Shown in pieces: positions 24,455 through 32,983 of a stretch of 64,000 nt of DNA. A model generated the notes under the pieces. The model made no database searches. It worked only from the letters and a program-made list of their open reading frames with translations, and was not told the origin of the DNA. This DNA comes from an uncultured Bacteroidaceae bacterium. GTDB taxonomy: Bacteria; Bacteroidota; Bacteroidia; Bacteroidales; Bacteroidaceae. A program made the position numbers and the translations under genes. The stretch's first letter is position 1; every line of letters begins with the position of its first letter. The DNA lies in NCBI GenBank assembly GCA_905233465.1, contig CAJOEI010000005.1:1-64000 (forward strand). Direction: 5' to 3'.

Positions 24455-25417
24455 ATGTTCACAAAGTCAAAATATATCCTTGCAGCATTGATAGTCATGC
24501 TGGCATCGTGCCAGCCTGCTGACAAATTCAGGCTAAAGGGTAAATTCACCAATCTGCAGCAAGCTGATTTCTATGTCTACTCAACAGATGGCACACTGCA
24601 GAACCTCGACACCATTCATGTGTTGGACGGACAATTCGACTGGGAAAGACAAATGAATGATGAGGCAACACTGATAGTAGTCTACCCAAACTTCAGTGAG
24701 CAAGTCATCTTTGCAAAGGGTGGGGACGTTATAAAAATGAAAGGTGATGCCAATCAGCTAAGACAAACAGAAATCACTGGTAGTAAGGATAATGAAGAAC
24801 TTACACAATTCAGGCTACAGCATATATCATCAACGCCACTGCAGCTCACTCAAGCAATGCAGGAATATGTAAAGCTTAATCCTGACACACGCGTAGGAAT
24901 ATATCTGCAACGTCAGCTCACACTGAACAAATCACAGCTAAGCAGGATGCGCATAGGAGAACAGCTACCGCAAATCTCATTGCCACCTGACCCAGAACAT
25001 GCTGACGAGGACACTATTTTTATATCATATTCTTCAAGAAAAGAACCTAAAGCCCTACAGCACAAACCACTCATAATAGTATTCTGGGCAACATGGAGCG
25101 GACAAAGTCACAGTTTCAACACGCGAACACGCGAGCTCCTCACACGTACTGCCCATGCAGACTCAACATCAAATGTTAAAGCAATAAGCATAAGTTTGGA
25201 TGTTGATATGCGTAGCTATGACACATTCTTGAAACGAGACACAGTGGATTGGATTGCAAGATGTTACCGCATGGCATGGCACACACCGGTAGTTGAACAG
25301 CTGGGATTAAAGAACATACCTTTTGCCGTACTCGTTGATTCACGCAGACGAGTAGTTGCATTAGGTTCTGATTGGGACAAGGACATTAAGCCGGCTATAG
25401 ATAGAATGGTAAAATGA
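24455..25417 (+). CDS. DUF4369/thioredoxin-fold lipoprotein lacking redox cysteines
   Basis: 320 residues. The lipobox MLASC puts Cys19 as the lipidation site. A DUF4369-like beta domain (FRLKGKFTNLQQADFYVYST onward) is followed by a TlpA-like thioredoxin domain from about residue 200 (KPLIIVFWATWSGQS). The usual WCxxC is replaced by W214-S215-G216-Q217-S218, so both redox cysteines are serine and disulfide exchange is not expected. The cis-Pro region (LGLKNIPFAVLVDS) is kept. It may have become a structural or binding protein. The start at 24455 is chosen over a longer frame because the signal peptide and promoter fit it. Confidence 0.8.
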   Translation: MFTKSKYILAALIVMLASCQPADKFRLKGKFTNLQQADFYVYSTDGTLQNLDTIHVLDGQFDWERQMNDEATLIVVYPNFSEQVIFAKGGDVIKMKGDANQLRQTEITGSKDNEELTQFRLQHISSTPLQLTQAMQEYVKLNPDTRVGIYLQRQLTLNKSQLSRMRIGEQLPQISLPPDPEHADEDTIFISYSSRKEPKALQHKPLIIVFWATWSGQSHSFNTRTRELLTRTAHADSTSNVKAISISLDVDMRSYDTFLKRDTVDWIARCYRMAWHTPVVEQLGLKNIPFAVLVDSRRRVVALGSDWDKDIKPAIDRMVK

Positions 25418-25736
25418 AATTAATAGAAACTACCTAAAGTGAAATCATGTAGACAAAAGTATTAAGTCTGTTGATAACCTAAAGATGTATTTGTTCACAA
25501 ATATGTGCTAATTATTTTTGTAGTGTATCTAATACACGCGTATCATCTTTTCATTAGTATGCAAATAAATTATTAATTGTTTTCAAGCATTTAAATATAA
25601 TACACTATAGAATTATTAACAAGCTAAAATATTGAAAATAAAAGCATATTTAAAGTTATCAACAATATTTACACTTAATAAATATAATCATTAAGCTCTT
25701 TTTTGTCAGAAAAGAAATTAACAAAATAAATATATC
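25418..25736. other. AT-rich intergenic region before nadA
   Basis: 319 bp, very A+T rich, with several near-matches to -7 boxes but no confident promoter, no open frame of note, no RNA gene and no clear terminator. Confidence 0.5.
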
Positions 25737-26726
25737 ATGTCAAAAGATTTAAAAACATCGTCTGAACATTCTTCCGTGAATATGAGTCACGACGAACTTG
25801 TTTCAGAAATACGCAGATTAGCACGCGAGAAAAATGCCGTAATCATGGCCCATTATTACGTGGATGGGCAAGTACAGGATATTGCTGACTTCATTGGCGA
25901 TTCACTGGCATTGGCACAGAAGGCTGCTGAGACAACAGCAGATATAATAGTGCTGTGTGGAGTCCACTTTATGGGTGAAACAGCTGCAATTCTCTGCCCT
26001 CAAAAGAAAGTCCTTGTGCCTGATCCTACAGCAACATGTTCTCTCGCCGAAAGTTGTCCGGCAGATGAGTTTGCAAGATTCGTACAGCAGCATCCAGGCC
26101 ACACAGTAGTTAGTTATGTCAACACCACTGCTGCAACAAAGGCTGTTACAGATGTCGTAGTGACAAGTTCCAACGCCAAGCAGATTGTCGACAGTCTGCC
26201 TCAAGAAGAACCTATCATATTTGGACCGGATCAGAATCTCGGAGCATATATCAACTCGCTGACAGGACGTAATATGGTGTTGTGGCCTGGAGCATGTCAT
26301 GTGCACGCCAGGTTCAGTGTTGAAAAGATATTGGAGTTGAAGGCTGAGCATCCACAGGCAAAGGTTTTGGTTCATCCAGAGTGCAAGGGAGCAGTGGTGA
26401 AGCTTGCCGACAAAGTAGGTAGCACTGCTGCACTGCTGCGTTTTGCTATCAACGACGAGGCTCAAGAGTTCATAGTAGCCACGGAGAGCGGCATACTTCA
26501 TGAGATGCAGAAGTCAGCTCCTCAGAAGACATTCATCCCTGCCCCACCCGATGACAGCACATGCGGATGCAACGAATGTGAATACATGAAACTCGTCACA
26601 CTCGAAAAAGTATACAGATGTCTGCGTGACGAACAGCCACAGGTGAGTGTGCCTGCCGATGTGGCTGAGAAAGCCATAGTGCCTATAAACAGGATGTTGG
26701 AGATATCTGCCAAATTGGGAATATGA
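25737..26726 (+). CDS. nadA: Quinolinate synthase
   Basis: A 329-residue Fe-S enzyme that condenses iminoaspartate with dihydroxyacetone phosphate in NAD synthesis. The three cluster ligands of the NadA family are recognisable: Cys74 in IVLCGVHFMGETA, the Cys within GACHVHARF or HPECKGAV, and the C-terminal CGCNECEYM. The substrate-binding IMAHYYVDGQVQDIADFIGD is intact. A Met at residue 16 is an alternative start. nadB and nadC are not in the window. The stop overlaps the next start (ATGA). Confidence 0.96.
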   Translation: MSKDLKTSSEHSSVNMSHDELVSEIRRLAREKNAVIMAHYYVDGQVQDIADFIGDSLALAQKAAETTADIIVLCGVHFMGETAAILCPQKKVLVPDPTATCSLAESCPADEFARFVQQHPGHTVVSYVNTTAATKAVTDVVVTSSNAKQIVDSLPQEEPIIFGPDQNLGAYINSLTGRNMVLWPGACHVHARFSVEKILELKAEHPQAKVLVHPECKGAVVKLADKVGSTAALLRFAINDEAQEFIVATESGILHEMQKSAPQKTFIPAPPDDSTCGCNECEYMKLVTLEKVYRCLRDEQPQVSVPADVAEKAIVPINRMLEISAKLGI

Positions 26727-27256
26727 GAAAGTTGCGCATTACTGAGATGCAGCGCCTGACTGTAGATGAATTTCACAGTGCACAGAAGCTGCCTCTTGTG
26801 GTGGTGCTGGACAATGTGCGTTCGCTCTACAACGTCGGTTCCGTATTCCGCACTGCTGATGCTTTTCGCGTACGGAAGATAGTTCTTTGTGGCATCACTG
26901 CTACCCCACCCAATGCTGAGATACACAAGACTGCACTCGGAGCAGAAGACAGTGTGGAATGGACAAGTGTTGCAGACACCATGCAAGCCGTCACAGACCT
27001 TCGCAAGCAAGGCTATTCCATTATCGCTGTAGAGCAGTGTCATGGCTCCACAATGATTAATGATTACGTGTATTCGGCTAAACAGCCGATAGCAATTATA
27101 CTTGGCAATGAAGTGCATGGAGTACGTCAAGATGTCGTCGACGCCTGCGATACATGTATAGAGATACCGCAGTATGGCACAAAACATTCGCTTAATGTTA
27201 GTGTTACGGCTGGCATTGTTATACACCATTTTTATAATATAATGCATAATGTATAA
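26723..27256 (+). CDS. SpoU/TrmH-family RNA 2'-O-methyltransferase
   Basis: 177 residues of the SPOUT superfamily. Motif 1 is VVVLDNVRSLYNVGSVFRTADAF when read as VVVLDNVRSLYNVG plus SVFRTADAF. Motif 2 is PIAIILGNEVHGV, and motif 3 is the knot end IPQYGTKHSLNVSVTAGI. These bind S-adenosylmethionine and the catalytic Arg/Asn. The target is a tRNA or rRNA ribose; the exact site is not predictable. It overlaps nadA by 4 nt. Confidence 0.93.
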   Translation: MRKLRITEMQRLTVDEFHSAQKLPLVVVLDNVRSLYNVGSVFRTADAFRVRKIVLCGITATPPNAEIHKTALGAEDSVEWTSVADTMQAVTDLRKQGYSIIAVEQCHGSTMINDYVYSAKQPIAIILGNEVHGVRQDVVDACDTCIEIPQYGTKHSLNVSVTAGIVIHHFYNIMHNV

Positions 27257-27289
27257 TTGACAATTGACAATTCAAAATTCATAATTATT
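27241..27289. repeat. 7-nt repeat array, 7 units
   Basis: Seven units (AATGCAT, AATGTAT, AATTGAC twice, AATTCAA, AATTCAT, AATTATT) begin within the last codons of the trmH gene and run to just before the next promoter. Confidence 0.8.
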
Positions 27290-27297
27290 GGTGTTTT

Positions 27298-27329
27298 TTT
27301 GCCTGTTACACTAAGAATGAGTAATTTTG
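27298..27329 (+). promoter_or_regulatory. Promoter of the DUF2723 gene
   Basis: TTTG (27298-27301), a 20-nt spacer, then TAATTTTG (27322-27329): a full match to the Bacteroidales consensus. The leader of about 100 nt contains the array at 27353-27408. Confidence 0.75.
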
Positions 27330-27352
27330 CCGCGATTTGTGTACACTTATAC

Positions 27353-27408
27353 AATTCATAATTCACAATTCATAATTACTTTAAACTTTAAACTTTAAAC
27401 TTTCAACT
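27353..27408. repeat. Composite 7-nt array in the DUF2723 leader
   Basis: Eight units in perfect phase. Four are of AATTCAT/AATTCAC type and pass without a break in register into TTAAACT three times and TTCAACT. Two unit families are therefore fused in frame. Confidence 0.85.
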
Positions 27409-27433
27409 GCGGCGTAGTCGCGTCTTATATCTT

Positions 27434-30400
27434 ATGAAGAATTTCCGTTTAATCGACAATCTGCTTGGTTGGTTAGCCTTTGCTGTGGCGGCGTTCACAT
27501 ATTGCTCCACTGTCGAACCAACAGCCAGCTTCTGGGATTGTCCTGAATTCATCACCACGGCCTATAAACTTGAAGTAGGTCATCCGCCAGGAGCACCGTT
27601 CTTCATGCTCACGGGCAACCTTTTCACACAACTGACATCCGACCCGGCTCAGGTGGCGCTGATGGTGAACATCATGAATGCCTTGCTGAGTGCGTTGTGT
27701 ATAATGTTTCTTTATTGGACAATATCGCATCTGGCCAGAAAACTGATATGTGCTGATGGTTGGGTATCAACTCCTGCACAGCTGATAGCCATTGAGGGTG
27801 CTGCCATGACTGGTGCTCTGGCTTATTGCTGGAGTGACACTTTCTGGTATTCTGCTGTTGAGGGCGAGGTATATGCATATAGCTCACTGTTCACGGCATT
27901 GGTATTTTGGCTGATGCTCAAGTGGGAAGACAATGCTGATAAGCCTCATAGCGACCGTTGGCTCATATTGATAGCATATCTCACCGGACTTAGCATCGGT
28001 GTGCACCTGCTGAATCTGTTGTGTCTGCCTGCATTGGTGCTTATATATTATTATAAGCGTGCTAAAGTTGCGACGTTGAAGGGTAGCCTTTTGGCATTGT
28101 TGGGTTCGTTTGTGCTTGTTGCAGCGGTGCTCTATGGTATTGTGCCAGGCATTGTCAAAGTTGGTGGCTGGTTCGAACTCTTTGCAGTGAATACCTTGTC
28201 ATTGCCTTTCAACACAGGTTTGATAGTATATATCATCCTGCTCGTGGCGGTGGTGGTGTGGGCTATCCGTGAATCTATGATTGGCACTTCGCGCCTGCGC
28301 ATGAACATATCCTATCTTGCCAGTGTTGCCATGCTGGGTATACCTTTCTATAGCTATGGCTGGCGCAGCGTGGTGTTTGGTGTAGTCATTCTGGTTGTTT
28401 TGTATCTACTACTGCAATGGCGTCGTGATGAGCAGCCAGTGGTGTCTGCGCGCCTGATGAATACTTCATTGCTGTGTATGTTGATGATTATGATAGGTTA
28501 TTCGTCGTATGCGCTGATAATCATACGTTCTACAGCCAATACGCCGATGGATCAGAACTCGCCGGAAGACATCTTCACCCTTGGTTCATATCTCAATCGT
28601 GAGCAGTATGGAAGTCGTCCGCTCTTTTACGGTCAAGCCTACACATCGCAACCCAAGCTTCGCGTTGAAGATGGCTACTGCGTACCTGTCTCCACACAAG
28701 AAGCACCTGTTTATCAGCGCAAGGAGAAGGTCAATCCCGACGAGCCTGACCGTTACGAGATTCAGCGCTATGACATGGAATATGTCTATGCTCAGAATAT
28801 GCTCTTCCCACGTATGTACAGCGACCGCCATGCCGAGGCATACGAAGCATGGATGGGTGGCGTAGATGGTTCTCAGGTGCCATACGACCGTTGTGGTGAG
28901 CAAATAATGGTGAAGATGCCGTCTCAGTTGGAGAACATACGTTTCTTCCTTTCGTATCAGGTGAACTTCATGTATTGGAGATACTTCCTATGGAACTTTG
29001 CCGGCCGTCAGAACGACATACAAGGCAATGGCGAGTTGGAACATGGCAACTGGCTGTCGGGCATCAGTTTCTTCGACAATATGCGTCTTGGCGACCAGAG
29101 CAAGCTGCCGACAGAATTGAAGGTCAACAAGGGTAGAAATGTGTTTTATTGTCTGCCATTGCTGTTGGGACTGTTGGGCATGATATGGCAAAGTATGAAA
29201 TCACCTTATGTACCTGGACGTGATGAACGTGAAGAAGGTACTGGAATCAAGCAGTTCTGGGTTGTGTTCTTCCTTTTCTTCATGACGGGACTGGCTATTG
29301 TAGTATATCTCAACCAGACTCCGCAGCAGCCTCGTGAGCGTGACTATGCATACGCTGGTTCGTTCTATGCGTTTGCCATTTGGATTGGACTTGGTGCAGC
29401 TGCTATAGCAGACTGGCTCGGTTCAAAGACTGGCAAGAACGTGTTGGCTGCGCTGGTGTCGCTGCTGTGTCTGCTTGTGCCGGTGCAAATGGTTTCACAG
29501 ACATGGGACGATCACGATCGCAGCGGGCGATATACTTGTCGCGACTTTGGCCGCAACTATCTGATGAGTCTGCAGGACGAAGGCAATCCGATAATCTTCA
29601 CCAACGGCGACAACGATACCTTCCCGCTTTGGTATAATCAAGAGACGGAAGGTGTGCGTACGGATGCCCGTGTGTGCAACCTCAGTTATCTGCAGACAGA
29701 CTGGTACATTGACCAGATGCGTCGTCCGGCTTATGACTCGCCTTCCGTGCCAATCAGCTGGAAGCGTATTCAGTATGTTGCTGGCACGCGCGAAGGCATT
29801 CGTGTCAGTCCACGCACACTGGAGCAGGCTATAGAGTATTACAAGGACGACCCTGTGACTTCGCGTCAGCTGCTGGGTGAGAATCCATACGAACTGTCGA
29901 CCATCATCGACAAGTGGATTCTCAACGACAACCCTGACATGCAGATATTCCCAACAGACAGTATGGTCATAACCGTGGATAAGGAAGCTGTAATGAAGAG
30001 TGGCATGATGATAGCTGCCGACAGCATCCCAGATGTCATGCATATCAGTCTGAAGGGTAAGCGTGCTGTATACAAGAATGAGATGATGATGTATGAGATG
30101 CTTGCCCGCTGCAACTGGGTTCGTCCGCTGTATGTGGCGATGACAGTGGGTCAGGACAACTATGGCAACCTTGGCAACAACTTCGTGCAGGAGGGCCTGG
30201 TGAACCGTATTACTCCTTTCAACACTAAGGTTAGTGGTAAGCGCATCGACTGCGACCGCATGTATGACAATCTGATGAACCGTTTCCGCTTCGGCGGCAT
30301 TGACAAGGATGACATATATCTTGATGAGACTGTCATGCGCATGTGCATCACTCATCGGCGCATCTTCGCTTTGTTGGCCACTCAGCTCATCAAACAAGAG

Positions 30401-30766
30401 AAGACAGAGAACTTGAAGGCTTTGTTAGAGAAAGCTGAAGAGGCTATTCCCGAGAAGAATGTGCCACATAGCTATGCCGGTGGCTCGCTTGAGTTGGCAA
30501 CAGGCTGGATCACTGCTGGCGACAACAAGCGTGCAGCTCACATCGCTGCCGCTGTTGCTCAGACTGCTGCTGAATATCTTGGGTGGTACTCCAGCTTGTC
30601 GATGCAGAGACAGCTGTCATCACAGAGCGAGATAATGTATTATGCTTATCAGCTCAATGATGCACTGCGTATCCTTGATCTCTGTGACCCGAAGCAGGCA
30701 GAAGCTTTTGATGCACAGATGCGTACCTATGGGTCTATGTTGCAGAATGTGCTCGACAGACAATGA
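27434..30766 (+). CDS. DUF2723 (GT117-like) integral membrane protein
   Basis: 1110 residues, a Bacteroidetes family related to protein O-mannosyltransferases. The N-terminal half is a multi-span membrane domain with the conserved acidic loop VEPTASFWDCPEF after the first helix (about residues 27-39). Later come the PRERDYAYAGSFYAFAIW signature and the periplasmic motif FTNGDNDTFPLWYNQETEG. The C-terminal third is soluble and partly helical. The family is linked to O-glycosylation of envelope proteins. The donor is probably polyprenyl-linked; that is inference. It precedes and overlaps a deacetylase gene by 4 nt. Confidence 0.9.
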   Translation: MKNFRLIDNLLGWLAFAVAAFTYCSTVEPTASFWDCPEFITTAYKLEVGHPPGAPFFMLTGNLFTQLTSDPAQVALMVNIMNALLSALCIMFLYWTISHLARKLICADGWVSTPAQLIAIEGAAMTGALAYCWSDTFWYSAVEGEVYAYSSLFTALVFWLMLKWEDNADKPHSDRWLILIAYLTGLSIGVHLLNLLCLPALVLIYYYKRAKVATLKGSLLALLGSFVLVAAVLYGIVPGIVKVGGWFELFAVNTLSLPFNTGLIVYIILLVAVVVWAIRESMIGTSRLRMNISYLASVAMLGIPFYSYGWRSVVFGVVILVVLYLLLQWRRDEQPVVSARLMNTSLLCMLMIMIGYSSYALIIIRSTANTPMDQNSPEDIFTLGSYLNREQYGSRPLFYGQAYTSQPKLRVEDGYCVPVSTQEAPVYQRKEKVNPDEPDRYEIQRYDMEYVYAQNMLFPRMYSDRHAEAYEAWMGGVDGSQVPYDRCGEQIMVKMPSQLENIRFFLSYQVNFMYWRYFLWNFAGRQNDIQGNGELEHGNWLSGISFFDNMRLGDQSKLPTELKVNKGRNVFYCLPLLLGLLGMIWQSMKSPYVPGRDEREEGTGIKQFWVVFFLFFMTGLAIVVYLNQTPQQPRERDYAYAGSFYAFAIWIGLGAAAIADWLGSKTGKNVLAALVSLLCLLVPVQMVSQTWDDHDRSGRYTCRDFGRNYLMSLQDEGNPIIFTNGDNDTFPLWYNQETEGVRTDARVCNLSYLQTDWYIDQMRRPAYDSPSVPISWKRIQYVAGTREGIRVSPRTLEQAIEYYKDDPVTSRQLLGENPYELSTIIDKWILNDNPDMQIFPTDSMVITVDKEAVMKSGMMIAADSIPDVMHISLKGKRAVYKNEMMMYEMLARCNWVRPLYVAMTVGQDNYGNLGNNFVQEGLVNRITPFNTKVSGKRIDCDRMYDNLMNRFRFGGIDKDDIYLDETVMRMCITHRRIFALLATQLIKQEKTENLKALLEKAEEAIPEKNVPHSYAGGSLELATGWITAGDNKRAAHIAAAVAQTAAEYLGWYSSLSMQRQLSSQSEIMYYAYQLNDALRILDLCDPKQAEAFDAQMRTYGSMLQNVLDRQ

Positions 30767-31401
30767 TTATAGAGCAGCCTGCACGATTCCTCAGATGGTT
30801 ATATCCTAATGCTGTATGGCGAATGGACCCGCGTCGAAAAGTCATTTACCTGACTTTCGACGACGGGCCCATCCCTGAGGCGACTCCTTTTGTACTTGAT
30901 GTATTGGCCGACTATGACATCAAGGCTACGTTCTTCTGTGTTGGCGACAATGTCAGAAAGCATCCAGACATCTTCCAGCGAGTGCTGGAAGAAGGACATC
31001 GCATAGGCAATCATACATATAATCACATAGGTGGCTTTAGATGGCCTTCTGACAAGTATCTTGAGAATACTGAGCTAGCACAATGCATAATTCATAATTC
31101 ACAACTCGCAATTTCTTCCTCTCCCCCACTCTTCCGTCCTCCTCATGGTTGGATGCGTCCCATGCAGTATCGTGTCATTCGGGCACAGGGATATCGCATA
31201 ATCATGTGGGATTTGGTGACGCGTGACTACAGTAGGCGTCTGTCTGCAGAGGATGTTCTGAATAATGTCAAGCATTATGCTCGTAACGGCAGCATAATAA
31301 CCTTTCACGATTCGCTTAGGAGCATAGATAAGCTAAGAAAGATATTGCCGCAGGCAATAGAGTGGCTTATCGGGGAAGGATACGAGTTTGGGACGCTATA
31401 G
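30763..31401 (+). CDS. Polysaccharide deacetylase (NodB domain, CE4)
   Basis: 212 residues. All CE4 motifs are present: TFDDGP (31-36), NHTYNH (83-88), RPPHG (125-129), the WDLVTRDY strand and ITFHD. It would remove N-acetyl groups from GlcNAc in peptidoglycan or another glycan. Residues about 107-120 (CIIHNSQLAIS) are encoded by a 7-nt array (31082-31116) lying between motifs 2 and 3, where relatives have a shorter loop, so the insertion kept frame and motifs. No signal peptide is obvious; the N-terminus resembles short Bacteroidales homologues. Confidence 0.9.
   Translation: MIIEQPARFLRWLYPNAVWRMDPRRKVIYLTFDDGPIPEATPFVLDVLADYDIKATFFCVGDNVRKHPDIFQRVLEEGHRIGNHTYNHIGGFRWPSDKYLENTELAQCIIHNSQLAISSSPPLFRPPHGWMRPMQYRVIRAQGYRIIMWDLVTRDYSRRLSAEDVLNNVKHYARNGSIITFHDSLRSIDKLRKILPQAIEWLIGEGYEFGTL
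31082..31116. repeat. 7-nt array inside the deacetylase gene
   Basis: Units AATGCAT, AATTCAT, AATTCAC, AACTCGC and AATTTCT, in phase and within coding sequence. Confidence 0.8.
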
Positions 31402-31821
31402 CAGCGTGACATCGAGTGCATATAGCAGAGCTGCATATCGAGCAGCCTTGCCAATTGTGACTGCTATGGTTGTGTGCAATGGATTTGCTCGCGCAATACC
31501 CAATGCTATTGCTATGGCGCTGCCGAGTGCTGGCAGAAAGCAAAGCACGCCAGTCCATGCACCGTATTGCTTAGTCCATTGCATAGCTCGCTGCAGGCGT
31601 TGTGGGTTAGTGTGGAGATGACTGTATATCCATTCTATGTTCACACATCGTCCGAGACCGTAGTTGAACAACGATCCAGCCACATTACCGATGGTGGCTG
31701 AAACGAACAGTGGCATGGGGCTGAGACCTGCTAAAAGTAAGGCAGAAAAAACAGCCTCACTGCTGAATGGGAATATGCTGCCTGCAAGAAAGGCGGCAAC
31801 AAGCATACCTGCGTATGACAA
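31396..31821 (-). CDS. YqaA/DedA-like membrane protein
   Basis: 141 residues with four hydrophobic segments. The SNARE-associated/DedA-type core is visible: FPFSSEAVFSALLLAG, then SATIGNVAGSLFNYGLGR and RYGAWTGVLCFLPALGSAI-like segments with the conserved Gly/Pro turn. It is the YqaA subgroup of the DedA superfamily, probably an inner-membrane lipid carrier or transporter. It converges on the deacetylase gene with a 6-nt overlap. Last gene of the epsC-to-yqaA run. Confidence 0.82.
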   Translation of the reverse strand: MSYAGMLVAAFLAGSIFPFSSEAVFSALLLAGLSPMPLFVSATIGNVAGSLFNYGLGRCVNIEWIYSHLHTNPQRLQRAMQWTKQYGAWTGVLCFLPALGSAIAIALGIARANPLHTTIAVTIGKAARYAALLYALDVTLL

Positions 31822-31835
31822 GGGATTTTACGATT

Positions 31836-32948
31836 TTACAATTTCACAATTGAAAGGTTGATGTATGGCGATAGCAGATTGAGTGCAGTTGCAGCAAAAA
31901 GTGCTATGGAAAGGAGCATGAACCATGCATTTGACAGCCATGTTGTGGCGTGTGTGGCATAGTGTGCTGCTGTGGGTGCTGTGGTGAGTATGAATATGGG
32001 CAGGAGTGTGTCTATGCGCTCAGGCTGCAGAATCATCCACAGTGCTATCGTCAATTGTAACGCGATGTATGTCTGATAGAACATTCTGACACGTATATTG
32101 TCGTCGTAGCTGTTTCGTCTATAATGGATTATACCTGTTAGTGCTATGATGAAAGTCAGAATGATTGACCATTGACCATTGACCATTGACCATTGACCAT
32201 TGATCATCGACCATTGATCATTGATTATTGACCATTGCCCATTGATTATTGAAGATTTTAGCAGATTAATGATGTGCTTATTGGTGATAGGGTTTGTTAT
32301 TGGTTCTGCTATTGCGGCAATATGGGAGGATAATAGTTGAAAGTTGAGAGTTGAGAGTTGAAAGTTGAAATATGAGAGTTGAATGATGAGCAGTGTTGCT
32401 GCTGCCCAGAAGAGATATGGTAATGTCAGTCCCATGCATGCTGCTGCGAAGCTACGCCATGAGAGTGTGCGCAGATAGATTGTCTGACAAAACAATATTA
32501 CTGGTGCGAGGAGCAACAGTGGTGGCCATGCAAGTGATCCAAGTGACAGAAGTGTGTAAGCGTGTAGTGTGGAGAGCTGTATTGATGTTTTCTTTCTGTC
32601 ATTTCGGCTGTTGCTGCTGTCTGTTGTAGTGGACATGAGAAATGATATTGCAGCAGCGAGCATGGGCATGGCTGATGTGCCAGGGTTTATGTCGTGTAGT
32701 GGTGGATAGCACACCAACAACATTATAAGTAGTGTTGCAGGCATCTGTGAGCGCACTCGCAGCATGTTGTAGCTGTGGGTCTGCAGTATAAGAATGATGG
32801 TTGTGACTGCTGCAGCTATCCATCCCATCATGGTGGAGGTGGTATAAACACCTTGTGGCAGCCACCATAATAAAGTGACCGCCACACATGCCAGAGGTAA
32901 TGTTATACTGCTCTGAGATATTTTATTTTGCAGTCTTCTCCTGCTCAT
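31836..32948 (-). CDS. Polytopic membrane protein of unknown function
   Basis: 370 residues from the ATG at 32948 (a further in-frame ATG at 32981 would lie only 2 bp from purD). It has at least eight hydrophobic helices. No family is recognised with confidence, but its position after purD suggests a conserved Bacteroidales envelope protein. Two 7-nt arrays lie inside: residues about 188-204 (FNFQLSTLNFQLL) and 235-262, where 12 units give a heptapeptide repeat of the INGQWSI type repeated four times. Changes in unit number not divisible by three would shift the frame, so it may be phase variable. Confidence 0.7.
   Translation of the reverse strand: MSRRRLQNKISQSSITLPLACVAVTLLWWLPQGVYTTSTMMGWIAAAVTTIILILQTHSYNMLRVRSQMPATLLIMLLVCYPPLHDINPGTSAMPMLAAAISFLMSTTTDSSNSRNDRKKTSIQLSTLHAYTLLSLGSLAWPPLLLLAPVILFCQTIYLRTLSWRSFAAACMGLTLPYLFWAAATLLIIQLSYFNFQLSTLNFQLLSSHIAAIAEPITNPITNKHIINLLKSSIINGQWSIINDQWSMINGQWSMVNGQWSIILTFIIALTGIIHYRRNSYDDNIRVRMFYQTYIALQLTIALWMILQPERIDTLLPIFILTTAPTAAHYATHATTWLSNAWFMLLSIALFAATALNLLSPYINLSIVKL
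32164..32247. repeat. 12-unit 7-nt array in a coding sequence
   Basis: ATTGACC five times in a row, then ATTGATC, ATCGACC, ATTGATC, ATTGATT, ATTGACC, ATTGCCC and ATTGATT. It is 84 nt, equal to 28 codons, and encodes four imperfect heptapeptides. Confidence 0.9.
32335..32383. repeat. 7-unit 7-nt array in a coding sequence
   Basis: AGTTGAA/AGTTGAG units with one ATATGAG, in phase, inside the same membrane-protein gene. Confidence 0.85.
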
Positions 32949-32983
32949 AGTCAATCTCGGCGGTTCCCCAGCCGGGTGCACTC

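Noticed and set aside
29495..30397. 300-codon minus-strand frame over the DUF2723 gene
   Set aside because: Antisense shadow of a conserved membrane protein with no start signal or family match.
32164..32247. 7-nt array as a CRISPR or a satellite outside genes
   Set aside because: The unit is too short for CRISPR and the array is in frame within a gene.
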